Source: CBDCGV01 sp965216955
Lineage (GTDB): Bacteria; Bacteroidota; Bacteroidia; Chitinophagales; JADIYW01
Direction of reading: 5' to 3'
Length of the DNA stretch: 44,890 nucleotides
NCBI GenBank assembly: GCA_965216955.1
Contig: CBDCGV010000001.1
Location: 1-44,890, forward strand
Position 1 is the stretch's first letter; every line of letters begins with the position of its first letter. A program made the translations under genes and the position numbers. The notes beneath the pieces are model-generated. The model saw only the letters and a list, made by a program, of their open reading frames with translations. It was not told the DNA's origin and did not search any database. This document shows positions 1-8,082 of this stretch, piece after piece.

Positions 1-648
1 GTTGATCTGGGCATTACTTTTAGAGATAAAATTACAGTTAACGATAGGCATTTTCACAATTGGAAACTAGGGGTGTCTCTTTTAGATTTTGGAAGGATAA
101 AATTTACGCAAAAAGCGGCTGAATATCATTATATAAATCCAGATACAACAACTGTTTTTTTTAGCGATTACAATGATGTTGAGGATCCTGAAGATATCGC
201 GGTAATTACTAACGTAACTCAATTTGCAGGTGATACAAACGCTACATTGGTGGCTAATGAAATAAGTATGTGGTTGCCGGCAGCTTTTGCTTTTCAATTT
301 GATATGCCCATTGTAGATAGGTTTTATATTTCTGGAACAGCTATTGTTCCAATTCCTTTTAAAAAACCAGCAGTAAGAAGAGCGGCAATGTTTTCTGCAA
401 CACCAAGGTATGAATTGAAGTGGTTCGAGTTTGGGGTGCCTGTGGTCTTTTACAGATACTATAGACCTAGAGTAGGGGCTTATATTCGTTTAGGAGTGTT
501 AACAATAGGGACTGATAATTTAAACAGTTGGGTGATTCCTGGAAGAATGACAGGCACCGATTTTTATATGGCACTTAAAATCAATTCTGGACTTTTTAAG
601 GAAAGAGACAAAAATAAAAGTACCGGAATTCCTTGCTATGACTTTTAG
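1..648 (+). CDS. Outer-membrane beta-barrel protein, 3' part only
   Basis: The frame is open from base 1, so the start lies outside the window and the GTG at 73 is only an internal codon. The visible 215 residues alternate aromatic/hydrophobic and polar residues like outer-membrane strands, with a near-terminal stretch (GAYIRLG, then TIGTDNLNSW) that recalls Bacteroidota barrel proteins of the DUF5723 kind. That family name is from memory and not certain. The protein ends in a hydrophilic tail (KERDKNKST, then CYDF). Its stop codon overlaps the stop region of the convergent downstream gene by four bases, leaving no room for a separate terminator. No enzymatic motif is visible. A role in the outer membrane is inference. 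Confidence 0.6.
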   Translation, partial: VDLGITFRDKITVNDRHFHNWKLGVSLLDFGRIKFTQKAAEYHYINPDTTTVFFSDYNDVEDPEDIAVITNVTQFAGDTNATLVANEISMWLPAAFAFQFDMPIVDRFYISGTAIVPIPFKKPAVRRAAMFSATPRYELKWFEFGVPVVFYRYYRPRVGAYIRLGVLTIGTDNLNSWVIPGRMTGTDFYMALKINSGLFKERDKNKSTGIPCYDF

Positions 649-1208
649 GTATTATGCTTATTAGCAAAATTGTTTTCTATTAGATATTTACATGAAGCTA
701 ATTGTAGAATAATAAATTGTGCCTCATCCTCATTGATTCCTCTTCCAAAAGTGACTACTTTATATGAGGTGTCAAATTTTATAACTGTACGGACATCATC
801 AAGCCAAATTCCATTCTTTTTCCTTTGAAAAACTTCTTTATCCACTCTTAAATTATGTATATCTTTTAAAGGATAGGTTCTGGTTCTTCTGTACACAAGT
901 AGTGGTTTTTGAGTATGGAGTGACTGGCTATCGATTTTAACAATTTCACTTCCGGTTAAGAGCCAACTTAGAATTTTCAATAGAAAGAAACCTATAATGA
1001 GCCAAACTAATCCAATAATAATAATGCCCATTTCGACCCAAGTAGAGAAGGAGGTATATACGAATTTTTTAATGGCAAAAAGACCGACAACCCAAAGAAA
1101 AAAAGAAACAAATAAGGGTATAATTACATAGGGATTTTTAATGACCGGAATTTTTATTGTAAACCGATCCCTAGAATCAATAATTTTTATTCTCATTTGT
1201 TTACCCAT
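645..1208 (-). CDS. Small membrane protein with two hydrophobic segments
   Basis: 187 residues. Two strong hydrophobic segments (about residues 27-48 and 58-82) form a hairpin. After it comes a soluble C-terminal half rich in beta-type sequence (YPLKDIHNLRVD, TVIKFDTSYKVVTFG), the pattern seen in small PH-like/YcxB-like membrane proteins. I do not recognise a named family. It is encoded divergently from yaaA, with 64 bases between the two starts, and converges on the partial outer-membrane gene. No signal peptide or catalytic motif is seen. It is probably an inner-membrane protein of unknown role. Confidence 0.65.
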   Translation of the reverse strand: MGKQMRIKIIDSRDRFTIKIPVIKNPYVIIPLFVSFFLWVVGLFAIKKFVYTSFSTWVEMGIIIIGLVWLIIGFFLLKILSWLLTGSEIVKIDSQSLHTQKPLLVYRRTRTYPLKDIHNLRVDKEVFQRKKNGIWLDDVRTVIKFDTSYKVVTFGRGINEDEAQFIILQLASCKYLIENNFANKHNT

Positions 1209-1272
1209 ATCAACAAAATTAAGCTATCGAGGCTAATTATCTTTTGTAATTTAGTAGTTGAAAAATTAATAA

Positions 1273-2040
1273 ATGTTAATTGTCCTTTCACCGGCTAAAA
1301 AATTAGATTTTGATTCAGAAAATAAAGTAAAGAATTTTTCTGAACCTATTTTTATTAATGAAGCTACTCAGTTAATTGGAAAGCTTAGAACTCTCTCTCG
1401 TAAAAGAATTGGAGAACTGATGAAAATAAGTCCTAATCTTTCAGATTTAAACTATAATAGGTATAAGTCATGGTCTCCGTCTTTTACATCTGAGAATGCT
1501 CGTCAGGCAGTTCTCGCATTTAATGGAGAAGTTTATTGGGGGTTAGAGGCAAAAACATTTAGCAAGAATGATTTTAAATTTGCACAACGGCATATACGAA
1601 TTTTATCTGGCTTACATGGAGTTTTAAGACCACTAGATCTTATCCATCCTTATCGTTTAGAGATGGGGTCTAAATTATCCGTAAAAAGAACAAAAAACTT
1701 GTATGAGTTTTGGGGAGATAAGATTATAGATCAAATAAATCTAAGTTTAGATGGTAGCAAAGAAAGATTGCTGGTTAATTTGGCATCCAAAGAATATTTC
1801 AAATCAATTAATTTGAAAAAGTTGGATGCAGAAATACTTGATATTCAATTTAAAGATAAAAAAGGAGATGAGTATAAAGCTTTGATGGCCTATGCTAAGA
1901 GGGCTCGGGGAATGATGGCTCGTTATATTGTTCAAAATAGAATTAAGTCAAAAGAAAAAATAAGGCTGTTCAATGTGGCAGGTTATACTTTTAATGACCG
2001 CCTTAGTATAGAACAGAAGTGGGTTTTTACAAGGGATTAG
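1273..2040 (+). CDS. yaaA: Peroxide stress protein YaaA
   Basis: 255 residues, the usual length for the YaaA/DUF328 (UPF0246) family. The hallmark N-terminus MLIVLSPAKKLDF is present, as are FNGEVYWGL, ILSGLHGVLRPLDLI and the late motif ARGMMARYI. In E. coli, YaaA lowers intracellular free iron during hydrogen peroxide stress and so limits oxidative DNA and protein damage. It is cytosolic. Here it leads a co-directional run with a GH1 glycosidase (22-base gap), a gamma carbonic anhydrase-like protein and pdxH, so these are probably co-transcribed. A functional link among them is not evident. Confidence 0.95.
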   Translation: MLIVLSPAKKLDFDSENKVKNFSEPIFINEATQLIGKLRTLSRKRIGELMKISPNLSDLNYNRYKSWSPSFTSENARQAVLAFNGEVYWGLEAKTFSKNDFKFAQRHIRILSGLHGVLRPLDLIHPYRLEMGSKLSVKRTKNLYEFWGDKIIDQINLSLDGSKERLLVNLASKEYFKSINLKKLDAEILDIQFKDKKGDEYKALMAYAKRARGMMARYIVQNRIKSKEKIRLFNVAGYTFNDRLSIEQKWVFTRD

Positions 2041-2062
2041 TGTTGAAATAATAAGCGTAATT

Positions 2063-3244
2063 ATGGAATTAAAATTTCCGAAAGGATTTATTTGGGGAAC
2101 ATCAACAGCAGCATATCAGATAGAGTCGGCTTCTGATCATGATTGGCGAGGTGTGAAATGTATAGATGGAAGTACCTTTGATAAGTGCAGCATGCATGAT
2201 GCACATAGAGATGAGGACTTGGAGTATATCTGTCAACTTTCAGGAGGGTATAGAATAAGTTTAGATTGGGCACGCTTACAAAAAGCACCTTATGCAGATT
2301 TTGATAAAGCAATGGTTGAAGAATATACCGATTTTCTTCAGAAATTGAAGGATAGAGGGGTGCACATAATGTTAGTACTACATCATTTTACCAATCCTTT
2401 GTGGTTTGGTGAGGCAGGTGGCTGGGAAACAGATAAAACTCAACCGATGTTTTTAGATTATGTTCAAAAAATGGTAGATGCCTTTGGGCATTTTGCCGAT
2501 ACATGGAATACATTCAATGAACCAGCAGTTTATGTTAGTAATGGCTGGATAATGGGAGGGTTTCCACCATTTAAGAGAAACATATTCAAAGCTTTTAAGG
2601 TGATTAATCGATTGGGTAGAACGCATGAAAAGGCATACGATATTATTAAAGCAAAATTTCCAAATAGTGTAGTAGGAATCTCAAAGAATACTGTAAAGTT
2701 TGTAGGAGAAATTTTTCCTGGTCATCTTTTAGCGAAACTTTTTGATTGGTGGTTTATGGATTATTGTGCAATGCGATTTACAAAGACAGATTTTCAGGGT
2801 ATGAGCTATTATGCTAGGATGCCTTTTAGGCCACTTCCGGTCGATGAAATTTACAATCCTGGTAAACTAGCCAAACTTGGTCGAAGGCACGACATGATGT
2901 GGGAATATAAACCCGAAGAGTTTTATCATATTATACATCGTTATTGGAAAAAATTTAAGAAGCCCATTATTATTACAGAGAATGGTGTATGTACAGAAGA
3001 TGATGAATTTAGAAAATCAAGTATTAAGGAATACCTTGGTTGGATTCATAAAGCTATTCAGGATGGAGTTGATATAAGGGGATACTTTCATTGGTCTACA
3101 ATAGATAATCATGAGTGGAATTTAGGACTAAAATATCGTTTTGGTCTAGTGCGTGTTAACTTTGAAACCTTTGAGCGTACCATGACAGGGGCGGGTTTGT
3201 TATATGGTGAAATTGCCAAGAATAATAGTGTTGTAATTGATTAG
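2063..3244 (+). CDS. Glycoside hydrolase family 1 (beta-glucosidase-like)
   Basis: 393 residues with the GH1 signatures: FPKGFIWGTSTAAYQIE at residues 5-21, the acid/base motif TFNEP with Glu153, and the nucleophile motif ITENG with Glu306. A GH1-type substrate loop also appears near the C-terminus (FHWSTIDNHEW). GH1 enzymes retain stereochemistry and usually cleave beta-glucosides, beta-galactosides or phospho-glucosides. The absence of a signal peptide points to cytosolic action on short imported glycosides. The protein is some 50-80 residues shorter than typical GH1 enzymes, most clearly in the segment between the two catalytic glutamates. Substrate cannot be read from the sequence. It sits 22 bases after yaaA and 9 bases before the next gene. 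Confidence 0.93.
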   Translation: MELKFPKGFIWGTSTAAYQIESASDHDWRGVKCIDGSTFDKCSMHDAHRDEDLEYICQLSGGYRISLDWARLQKAPYADFDKAMVEEYTDFLQKLKDRGVHIMLVLHHFTNPLWFGEAGGWETDKTQPMFLDYVQKMVDAFGHFADTWNTFNEPAVYVSNGWIMGGFPPFKRNIFKAFKVINRLGRTHEKAYDIIKAKFPNSVVGISKNTVKFVGEIFPGHLLAKLFDWWFMDYCAMRFTKTDFQGMSYYARMPFRPLPVDEIYNPGKLAKLGRRHDMMWEYKPEEFYHIIHRYWKKFKKPIIITENGVCTEDDEFRKSSIKEYLGWIHKAIQDGVDIRGYFHWSTIDNHEWNLGLKYRFGLVRVNFETFERTMTGAGLLYGEIAKNNSVVID

Positions 3245-3253
3245 TTTAGCAAT

Positions 3254-3778
3254 ATGTCTAAAAAGGCATTAATAAGATCTGTTAGAGGCTTTACTCCAAG
3301 ATATGGAGTTGACTGCTTTTTTGCTGAGACGGCCAGTATAATTGGAGATGTAATAATGGGGGATAATTGTAGCCTTTGGTATAGTGTAGTAGTTAGAGGT
3401 GATGTGAATTCTATACGTATAGGCAATCAAGTAAATGTTCAAGATGGTGCAGTCATTCATTGCACTTATGAAAAAACAAAGACAATTATTGGGAATAAGG
3501 TTTCTATAGGCCATAATGCAATTGTTCACGGATGTACCTTAGAGGATAATGTCCTTATTGGCATGGGGGCAATTGTAATGGATAATGTTTATGTTGAGGA
3601 GGGGGCATTAATCGCTGCGGGTGCAGTGGTTCTAGAAGGTACTCGTATTGAGTCAGGAACAATATATGGCGGTGTTCCTGCAAGGCGTTTGAAAAAATTG
3701 AATAAAAATGCATTTAAAGATATTAACGAACGAATTGCAGATAACTATGTTAAATATGCAAATTGGTTTAAACAATAA
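3254..3778 (+). CDS. Gamma carbonic anhydrase-like hexapeptide-repeat protein
   Basis: 174 residues of left-handed beta-helix hexapeptide repeats, the fold of the trimeric gamma carbonic anhydrase/YrdA family. The three zinc-ligand histidines are present: His69 (VIHC), His87 (IGHNA) and His92 (VHGC). The family's RGD motif (VVVRGD, residues 46-51) and the IYGGVPAR tail are also kept. Members may hydrate CO2, though many YrdA/PaaY-type homologues show weak or no activity or act as thioesterases, so the reaction is uncertain. It is cytosolic. It sits between the GH1 gene and pdxH with 9- and 12-base gaps. Confidence 0.92.
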   Translation: MSKKALIRSVRGFTPRYGVDCFFAETASIIGDVIMGDNCSLWYSVVVRGDVNSIRIGNQVNVQDGAVIHCTYEKTKTIIGNKVSIGHNAIVHGCTLEDNVLIGMGAIVMDNVYVEEGALIAAGAVVLEGTRIESGTIYGGVPARRLKKLNKNAFKDINERIADNYVKYANWFKQ

Positions 3779-3790
3779 ATAGCATCTAAC

Positions 3791-4432
3791 ATGAATCGTG
3801 ATATAAAAGATATGCGTCAGCGATATGAGTTGGCAGAATTGAATGAAAAGGAAATGGATAAAAATCCTTTTGATCAATTTAAAATATGGTTTAAAACGGC
3901 ACTTGATTCTGATGAAATTGAACCCAATGGTATGTCGCTAGCAACTGCTGACAAACTAGGAAACTTATCCTGTAGAACGGTTCTTTTGAAGGAAATTATG
4001 GAGGAGGGTTACGTGTTTTACACCAATTACGATAGTAAGAAAGGAATTCAGATTCAAGAAAATGATAAAGCAGCGGTGCTCTTTTGGTGGAAAATGCTGC
4101 AAAGGCAAGTACGAATTGAAGGGTGCGTCTCAAAAATAAGTAAGGAACGATCTTTGAAATATTTTCAAAGTCGACCAAAAGGGAGTCAGATTGGTGCAAC
4201 AATTTCTCCTCAAAGTAAAGGAGTTCGAAGAGACGAATTGAAGAAGGCCTATAATACAGTCGAAGAAATGTACAATAAGCAAGATAAGCTTCCTTTACCT
4301 GAAAATTGGGGAGGGTATATTTTAAAACCTAATCTATTTGAATTTTGGCAAGGTAGGCCAAGTAGGTTACATGATAGAATACAATATAAATTAGAAGCTA
4401 ATGAATGGTTAATTGAGCGACTGGCACCCTAA
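3791..4432 (+). CDS. pdxH: Pyridoxamine 5'-phosphate oxidase PdxH
   Basis: 213 residues, full length for PdxH, the FMN enzyme that oxidises pyridoxine 5'-phosphate or pyridoxamine 5'-phosphate to pyridoxal 5'-phosphate with oxygen. Visible family motifs are RTVLLKE at residues 62-68, the YFQSRPKGSQIGA segment, FWQGRPSRLHDRI at the C-terminus, and the terminal WLIERLAP. It is cytosolic and is the last gene of the yaaA run. Its stop codon abuts the stop of the convergent DUF4112 gene with no bases between. PLP made here would serve enzymes such as LysA, also in this window, but no regulatory link is seen. Confidence 0.96.
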   Translation: MNRDIKDMRQRYELAELNEKEMDKNPFDQFKIWFKTALDSDEIEPNGMSLATADKLGNLSCRTVLLKEIMEEGYVFYTNYDSKKGIQIQENDKAAVLFWWKMLQRQVRIEGCVSKISKERSLKYFQSRPKGSQIGATISPQSKGVRRDELKKAYNTVEEMYNKQDKLPLPENWGGYILKPNLFEFWQGRPSRLHDRIQYKLEANEWLIERLAP

Positions 4433-4903
4433 CTAAAAAATCCATTTCATCATTGCAATAAGTCCGAAAACTAGTGCTCCCAGCATCAACAGCAATACGA
4501 ATGATACACCAATGATTAATCCCCATGGGGTTCCTTTATGTTTATCTTCTACTTGATGTTCCAATAAGAGTTTGTAATTACGTCTATTCGCCTTATATAC
4601 AACATCGAAAAGATCTCCAAATATAGGAATAGCCCCCACAGCCGTATCTACCGCAACATTGCCTAGCATACGAGCCACTACCTTTTTGCTTGCTCCATTT
4701 CTTATCATTGATAAAATAAGTAATCCAGAAATACCAAAAGAAATGACATCTCCAACAGTAGGGATTAGACCAATAATAACATCTATACCAAATTTGAAAT
4801 TCGTCCCCGGAATTGTAAATTTATTATCCATTAAACGGCTGACCCATTCAATGACTTGTAGTTCTTCGGGAGTTTCCTCTAACTCTTTTTTGGAATTTCC
4901 CAT
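4433..4903 (-). CDS. DUF4112 family small membrane protein
   Basis: 156 residues matching the DUF4112 pattern: VSRLMDNKFTIPGT, then GIDVIIGLIPTVGDVISF, VDTAVGAIPIFGDLFD and NRRNYKLLLEH, followed by one strong C-terminal membrane helix (about residues 128-152). The GxIPxxGD motif occurs twice and probably marks two helical hairpins at or in the membrane. Function is unknown in the family as far as I know. It lies 26 bases downstream of the 4930-5370 gene and probably shares its promoter at 5390-5420. Confidence 0.85.
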   Translation of the reverse strand: MGNSKKELEETPEELQVIEWVSRLMDNKFTIPGTNFKFGIDVIIGLIPTVGDVISFGISGLLILSMIRNGASKKVVARMLGNVAVDTAVGAIPIFGDLFDVVYKANRRNYKLLLEHQVEDKHKGTPWGLIIGVSFVLLLMLGALVFGLIAMMKWIF

Positions 4904-4929
4904 TTATAAGTTTTGGACTTTTGTACGGA

Positions 4930-5370
4930 TTAAAGCTCGATCATCTTGAGATCTGCATAATAGGCTTCTTCTTTAGAAACACTAAGAAAGCCTAATAATC
5001 CCCCTGATGATTCAGCGACTGCCAACGCAATACTTCTTAGATTTTTGGTTAGCGCAGCAGCGTATCTAGTATCTAGCTTTTTTAATGGTCCATTTAACTC
5101 TGATAGTTTATTTGCGATAGCGTCTGTATCATTCTCAAACTTTTGAGTATAATGATCTAAAACTCGATCAAAGTCTTTATCAACTTGACTAAAATAATCA
5201 AAGAGTAAAGGGTCTCCTTGAATAGATCTAAAGTGGGCCGCTTTTTTAGCTCTTATTTCTTCATCTTTTGTGAAGTTATTGTCGGCGCTGCCAATAAGCA
5301 CTGTAACCAATGCAGGAGCCTCAAGAACTAATGTTCTTTCATCTTCAGTTAAATTTTTTAAAAAATCCAT
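4930..5370 (-). CDS. Conserved small cytosolic protein, unknown function
   Basis: 146 residues, predicted mostly helical, with no signal peptide or membrane segment. The opening (LTEDERTLVLEAPALVTVLIGSAD, where NFTKDEE follows) resembles the first helices of TerB-like acidic metal-binding proteins, but the match is too weak to name it. A glycine-rich ESSGGLLGFLSVS stretch lies near the end. It is the first gene of a two-gene unit with DUF4112. The gene has a well-placed Bacteroidota promoter about 20 bases before its ATG. Beyond conservation of style with Bacteroidota hypothetical proteins, I cannot assign a role. Confidence 0.75.
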   Translation of the reverse strand: MDFLKNLTEDERTLVLEAPALVTVLIGSADNNFTKDEEIRAKKAAHFRSIQGDPLLFDYFSQVDKDFDRVLDHYTQKFENDTDAIANKLSELNGPLKKLDTRYAAALTKNLRSIALAVAESSGGLLGFLSVSKEEAYYADLKMIEL

Positions 5371-5389
5371 GTCTGCTTAAACGTTTGCG

Positions 5390-5420
5390 CAAATGTAATA
5401 TTATTAGATGCAAGAGACAA
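5390..5420 (-). promoter_or_regulatory. Bacteroidota-type promoter for the 5370-4433 unit
   Basis: On the minus strand a TTG (5418-5420) is followed after 20 bases by TACATTTG (5390-5397), a perfect fit to the TAnnTTTG -7 box of the Bacteroidota housekeeping sigma factor. The box ends 19 bases before the ATG at 5370, so the leader would be short. It lies in the 75-base gap after the glycosyltransferase gene. Confidence 0.6.
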
Positions 5421-5445
5421 GCGTTGTTGCTTTAAGGAAAAATTA

Positions 5446-6387
5446 TCAGCTTAGTCCTATTTTGTTTTTGATATGATATTGGTTTCTATCAGGGGCATTT
5501 CTTGAAACTAAATCTGCTATAAATCCTGCAGAGAACAACTGAACTCCAACTACTATTGCTAAAATTCCAAAGTAAAAGAGAGGTCTGTTGGCGATACCAC
5601 CAACGTTAAAAAATATTTTAGTAATGCTTAGATAAATTAATGTAATGAATCCTGAAAAAAAGGATAATGAACCAAGTGTGCCAAATAAATGCATTGGTTT
5701 TTTACCAAATCTTGTTACAAAGAGAATAGATAATAAATCTAAAAATCCATTTATAAAGCGTTCCAATCCAAATTTTGTCACTCCATATTTTCGCTCTTGA
5801 TGTTGAACTACTTTTTCGCCAATCTTCTTGAAACCAGCCCATTTGGCGATAACAGGTATATATCTGTGCATTTCACCATATACTTCAATACTCTTTACAA
5901 CATCAACTTTGTACGCCTTTAGTCCACAATTAAAGTCGTGAAGCTTGATTTTAGTAAGCGTTCTTGTTACTCCATTAAAAAATTTGGAAGGGATGGTTTT
6001 CATTATGGGATCATATCGTTTCTTTTTCCAACCTGATACCAAATCAAAGCCTTGATTTGCGATCATATCATATAATCCAGGAATTTCATCAGGGCTATCT
6101 TGGAGATCTGCATCCATTGTAATAATTACATCGCCACTTGCGGCCTTAAACCCTTCGTTTAATGCTGCAGATTTACCATAGTTTCTTGTGAAAGAAATGC
6201 CTTTAATATTAGAGTTTTGATGCGAGGCATTGGAAATGACTTCCCAAGAATTGTCTGTGCTACCATCATTAATGGCTATAATCTCATAGGTGAAATTATG
6301 TTGAGTCATTACTTTGTCAATCCAAGCAAACAACTCTGGCAGCGATTCTGCTTCATTTAATAATGGTATGATTACAGATATATTCAT
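5446..6387 (-). CDS. GT2 glycosyltransferase, polyprenyl-phosphate sugar synthase type
   Basis: 313 residues. An N-terminal GT-A domain has IPLLNEAESL, NDGSTDNSW (residues 40-48) and the metal-binding DADLQD (92-97), then the ERKYGVTKFGLERF segment typical of DPM1/GtrB/ArnC relatives. Two C-terminal membrane helices follow (about 235-260 and 270-298). Such enzymes move a sugar from a nucleotide donor to undecaprenyl phosphate at the cytoplasmic face, making the donor for periplasmic glycosyl transfer. The sugar is not predictable. The ATG overlaps the TGA of the DUF4199-like gene by four bases, implying translational coupling, and this is the last gene of the BatA-led run. Confidence 0.9.
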   Translation of the reverse strand: MNISVIIPLLNEAESLPELFAWIDKVMTQHNFTYEIIAINDGSTDNSWEVISNASHQNSNIKGISFTRNYGKSAALNEGFKAASGDVIITMDADLQDSPDEIPGLYDMIANQGFDLVSGWKKKRYDPIMKTIPSKFFNGVTRTLTKIKLHDFNCGLKAYKVDVVKSIEVYGEMHRYIPVIAKWAGFKKIGEKVVQHQERKYGVTKFGLERFINGFLDLLSILFVTRFGKKPMHLFGTLGSLSFFSGFITLIYLSITKIFFNVGGIANRPLFYFGILAIVVGVQLFSAGFIADLVSRNAPDRNQYHIKNKIGLS

Positions 6388-6791
6388 TCTAGTTTACTAA
6401 TTGTAAATGCTAATAAGGCGGATATTGCTGCACCAAATATATTATACTTTGCTAAAAGAATTAAAGTAAATCCTTGTGGTTCTTCCAAATGAGCACTAGT
6501 TGTAAATAAAATTTTAAAAAAAACTGCTATCAAAACACCTAAAATTAAAGAGGACATCCAACCTGTTAACCAAAGATGTTTATACGGAATATTAGGGATG
6601 TTTTTTTTACTAAGCATTTGTGCGATAAATACACACGATGCAATAGAAGTAAAGTTGAGAATTAAATTGACAAAATTATTTTGTTCTATTTTGTTTAAAG
6701 CAAAAAAAGCAGTTGCTGAATAAATAATGCCAATTAAAATAGCCGCTTTAATTGCAAAAGATAAAGTTGGTTGTGACGATTTAGGTTCCAT
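6384..6791 (-). CDS. DUF4199-like four-helix membrane protein
   Basis: 135 residues, almost all in four hydrophobic helices (about 12-31, 38-58, 71-94 and 108-130), with no soluble domain. Size, helix layout and genome position, between a dihydroorotase homologue and a polyprenyl-phosphate GT2, fit the DUF4199 family of Bacteroidota, but the assignment is from pattern memory. Its ATG overlaps the dihydroorotase stop by one base (TAATG) and its own stop overlaps the GT2 start by four. It could assist the neighbouring GT2 in the membrane, but that is only inference. Confidence 0.65.
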   Translation of the reverse strand: MEPKSSQPTLSFAIKAAILIGIIYSATAFFALNKIEQNNFVNLILNFTSIASCVFIAQMLSKKNIPNIPYKHLWLTGWMSSLILGVLIAVFFKILFTTSAHLEEPQGFTLILLAKYNIFGAAISALLAFTISKLE

Positions 6792-8065
6792 TAATCGTTC
6801 AAATAAATTTTCCCCTTATTGAAAACCCCTCTAACTTTTCCTTTAAATTTTCGATCAAATAATGGTGAATTTTCAGATTTAGAAAGATTATTGTCTTTTG
6901 TAAACGTCCAATTTTGTTTTAAAGAGATGATAGAGAAATTGGCGATAGCGTTTTTTTCAATGATTGCTGTTTGCTGTCCAATAATTTTCCTTGGATTAAT
7001 CGAAAGCAATTTAGCTAAAAGGGCCTTGTCTTTAGTAAATTTTAAGGCTTGGTATAGCAAACTGAAGGATGTTTGTAGGGATAAAAGTCCAAAATTAGCA
7101 TATTCAAATTCTAACCTCTTTTTTTCTGTTTCAATTGGTGTATGCTGACTCGAAACACAATCAATAGTTTCATCTAAAAGGCCTTTTATAAGTGCTTTCC
7201 TATCTTTTTCTGTTCTCAAAGGAGGCATTGTTTTGTATAAAGTGTTATAATCTTTTGTATTTTCTTCTGTAAAAATTAAGTGATGCGAAAAAACATCAGC
7301 GGTTATATTAAGACCCTCTTTTTTGGCTTTGGCAATCAACCGTACGCCTTCTTTTGTGGAAATACCTGAAAGGTGTAATCTGCCTCTGGTATATTCTAAG
7401 GTATTCAACGCTTTTTTTATGGCAATTGTTTCCGCATCAACAGGGATTCCTTTTAATCCTAGCCTAACGGAATATTCACCCTCATTAATTTGACCTTCCG
7501 AGAAAATACCATAGTCACAGGGTTGTTCAATTATCACACCATTAAATGAAGAAGTGTATTGTAAAGCCCTAGCAAGTACTCCAGAATTCTGAATTGAAAA
7601 AGGGTAATTGGTAAAACCGACTGCTCCTGCTTTTTGCATATCATAGATCTCTGTTGGTTTTTCAGAATCTAATTGTTCAGTTATGGCCCCCAATGGATAT
7701 ATATCAATAGCTGTTTTTTCAGCTTTATTAAGAAGATATTCAACCTGACTTTTTGATTGAATTACAGGATTACAATTAGGAGTCGTTACTACTCCGGTAT
7801 ACCCTCCTGCGGCAGCTACCTTACTTCCTGAAAGGATGTCTTCTCTGTGTTCATATCCTGGGTCACAAAAATTGGCATTGAGATCACAAAATCCTGGAAA
7901 GATGGTAGCGTTCTTAAGGTCAATAGTTTTGTCGATAGTTTTGGAATTGTTGATCCGCTCAGCTATGCGTTTAATTTTACCTTTTTCAATTAAAATATCT
8001 ACAATCTTTTTAAAATACGATGAGCGTGGATCTGCTATTTCGACTTGTTTTAAAAGATAATTCAT
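6791..8065 (-). CDS. Dihydroorotase homologue lacking metal ligands (PyrC'-like)
   Basis: 424 residues with the full amidohydrolase layout of class I dihydroorotase: KNATIFPGFCD entry, LRTEKDRKAL, and a C-terminal small domain. The metal site is gone. The usual HxH after 'DL' is Asn63-Ala-Asn65 (DLNANF). The bridging Asp region reads FTNYP (Asn153). The HxxHVST histidine is Gly234 (SGIST). The catalytic Asp of DHAP is Gln307 (SQHTP). By comparison with known enzymes it should not hydrolyse dihydroorotate. It may be a structural partner of aspartate carbamoyltransferase, as non-catalytic PyrC' is in pseudomonads, or have a separate role. It is coupled to its neighbours by a 17-base gap upstream and a one-base overlap downstream. 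A functional pyrC is not in this window. Confidence 0.88.
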   Translation of the reverse strand: MNYLLKQVEIADPRSSYFKKIVDILIEKGKIKRIAERINNSKTIDKTIDLKNATIFPGFCDLNANFCDPGYEHREDILSGSKVAAAGGYTGVVTTPNCNPVIQSKSQVEYLLNKAEKTAIDIYPLGAITEQLDSEKPTEIYDMQKAGAVGFTNYPFSIQNSGVLARALQYTSSFNGVIIEQPCDYGIFSEGQINEGEYSVRLGLKGIPVDAETIAIKKALNTLEYTRGRLHLSGISTKEGVRLIAKAKKEGLNITADVFSHHLIFTEENTKDYNTLYKTMPPLRTEKDRKALIKGLLDETIDCVSSQHTPIETEKKRLEFEYANFGLLSLQTSFSLLYQALKFTKDKALLAKLLSINPRKIIGQQTAIIEKNAIANFSIISLKQNWTFTKDNNLSKSENSPLFDRKFKGKVRGVFNKGKIYLND

Positions 8066-8082
8066 GTAGTTATTTTAGCTGT

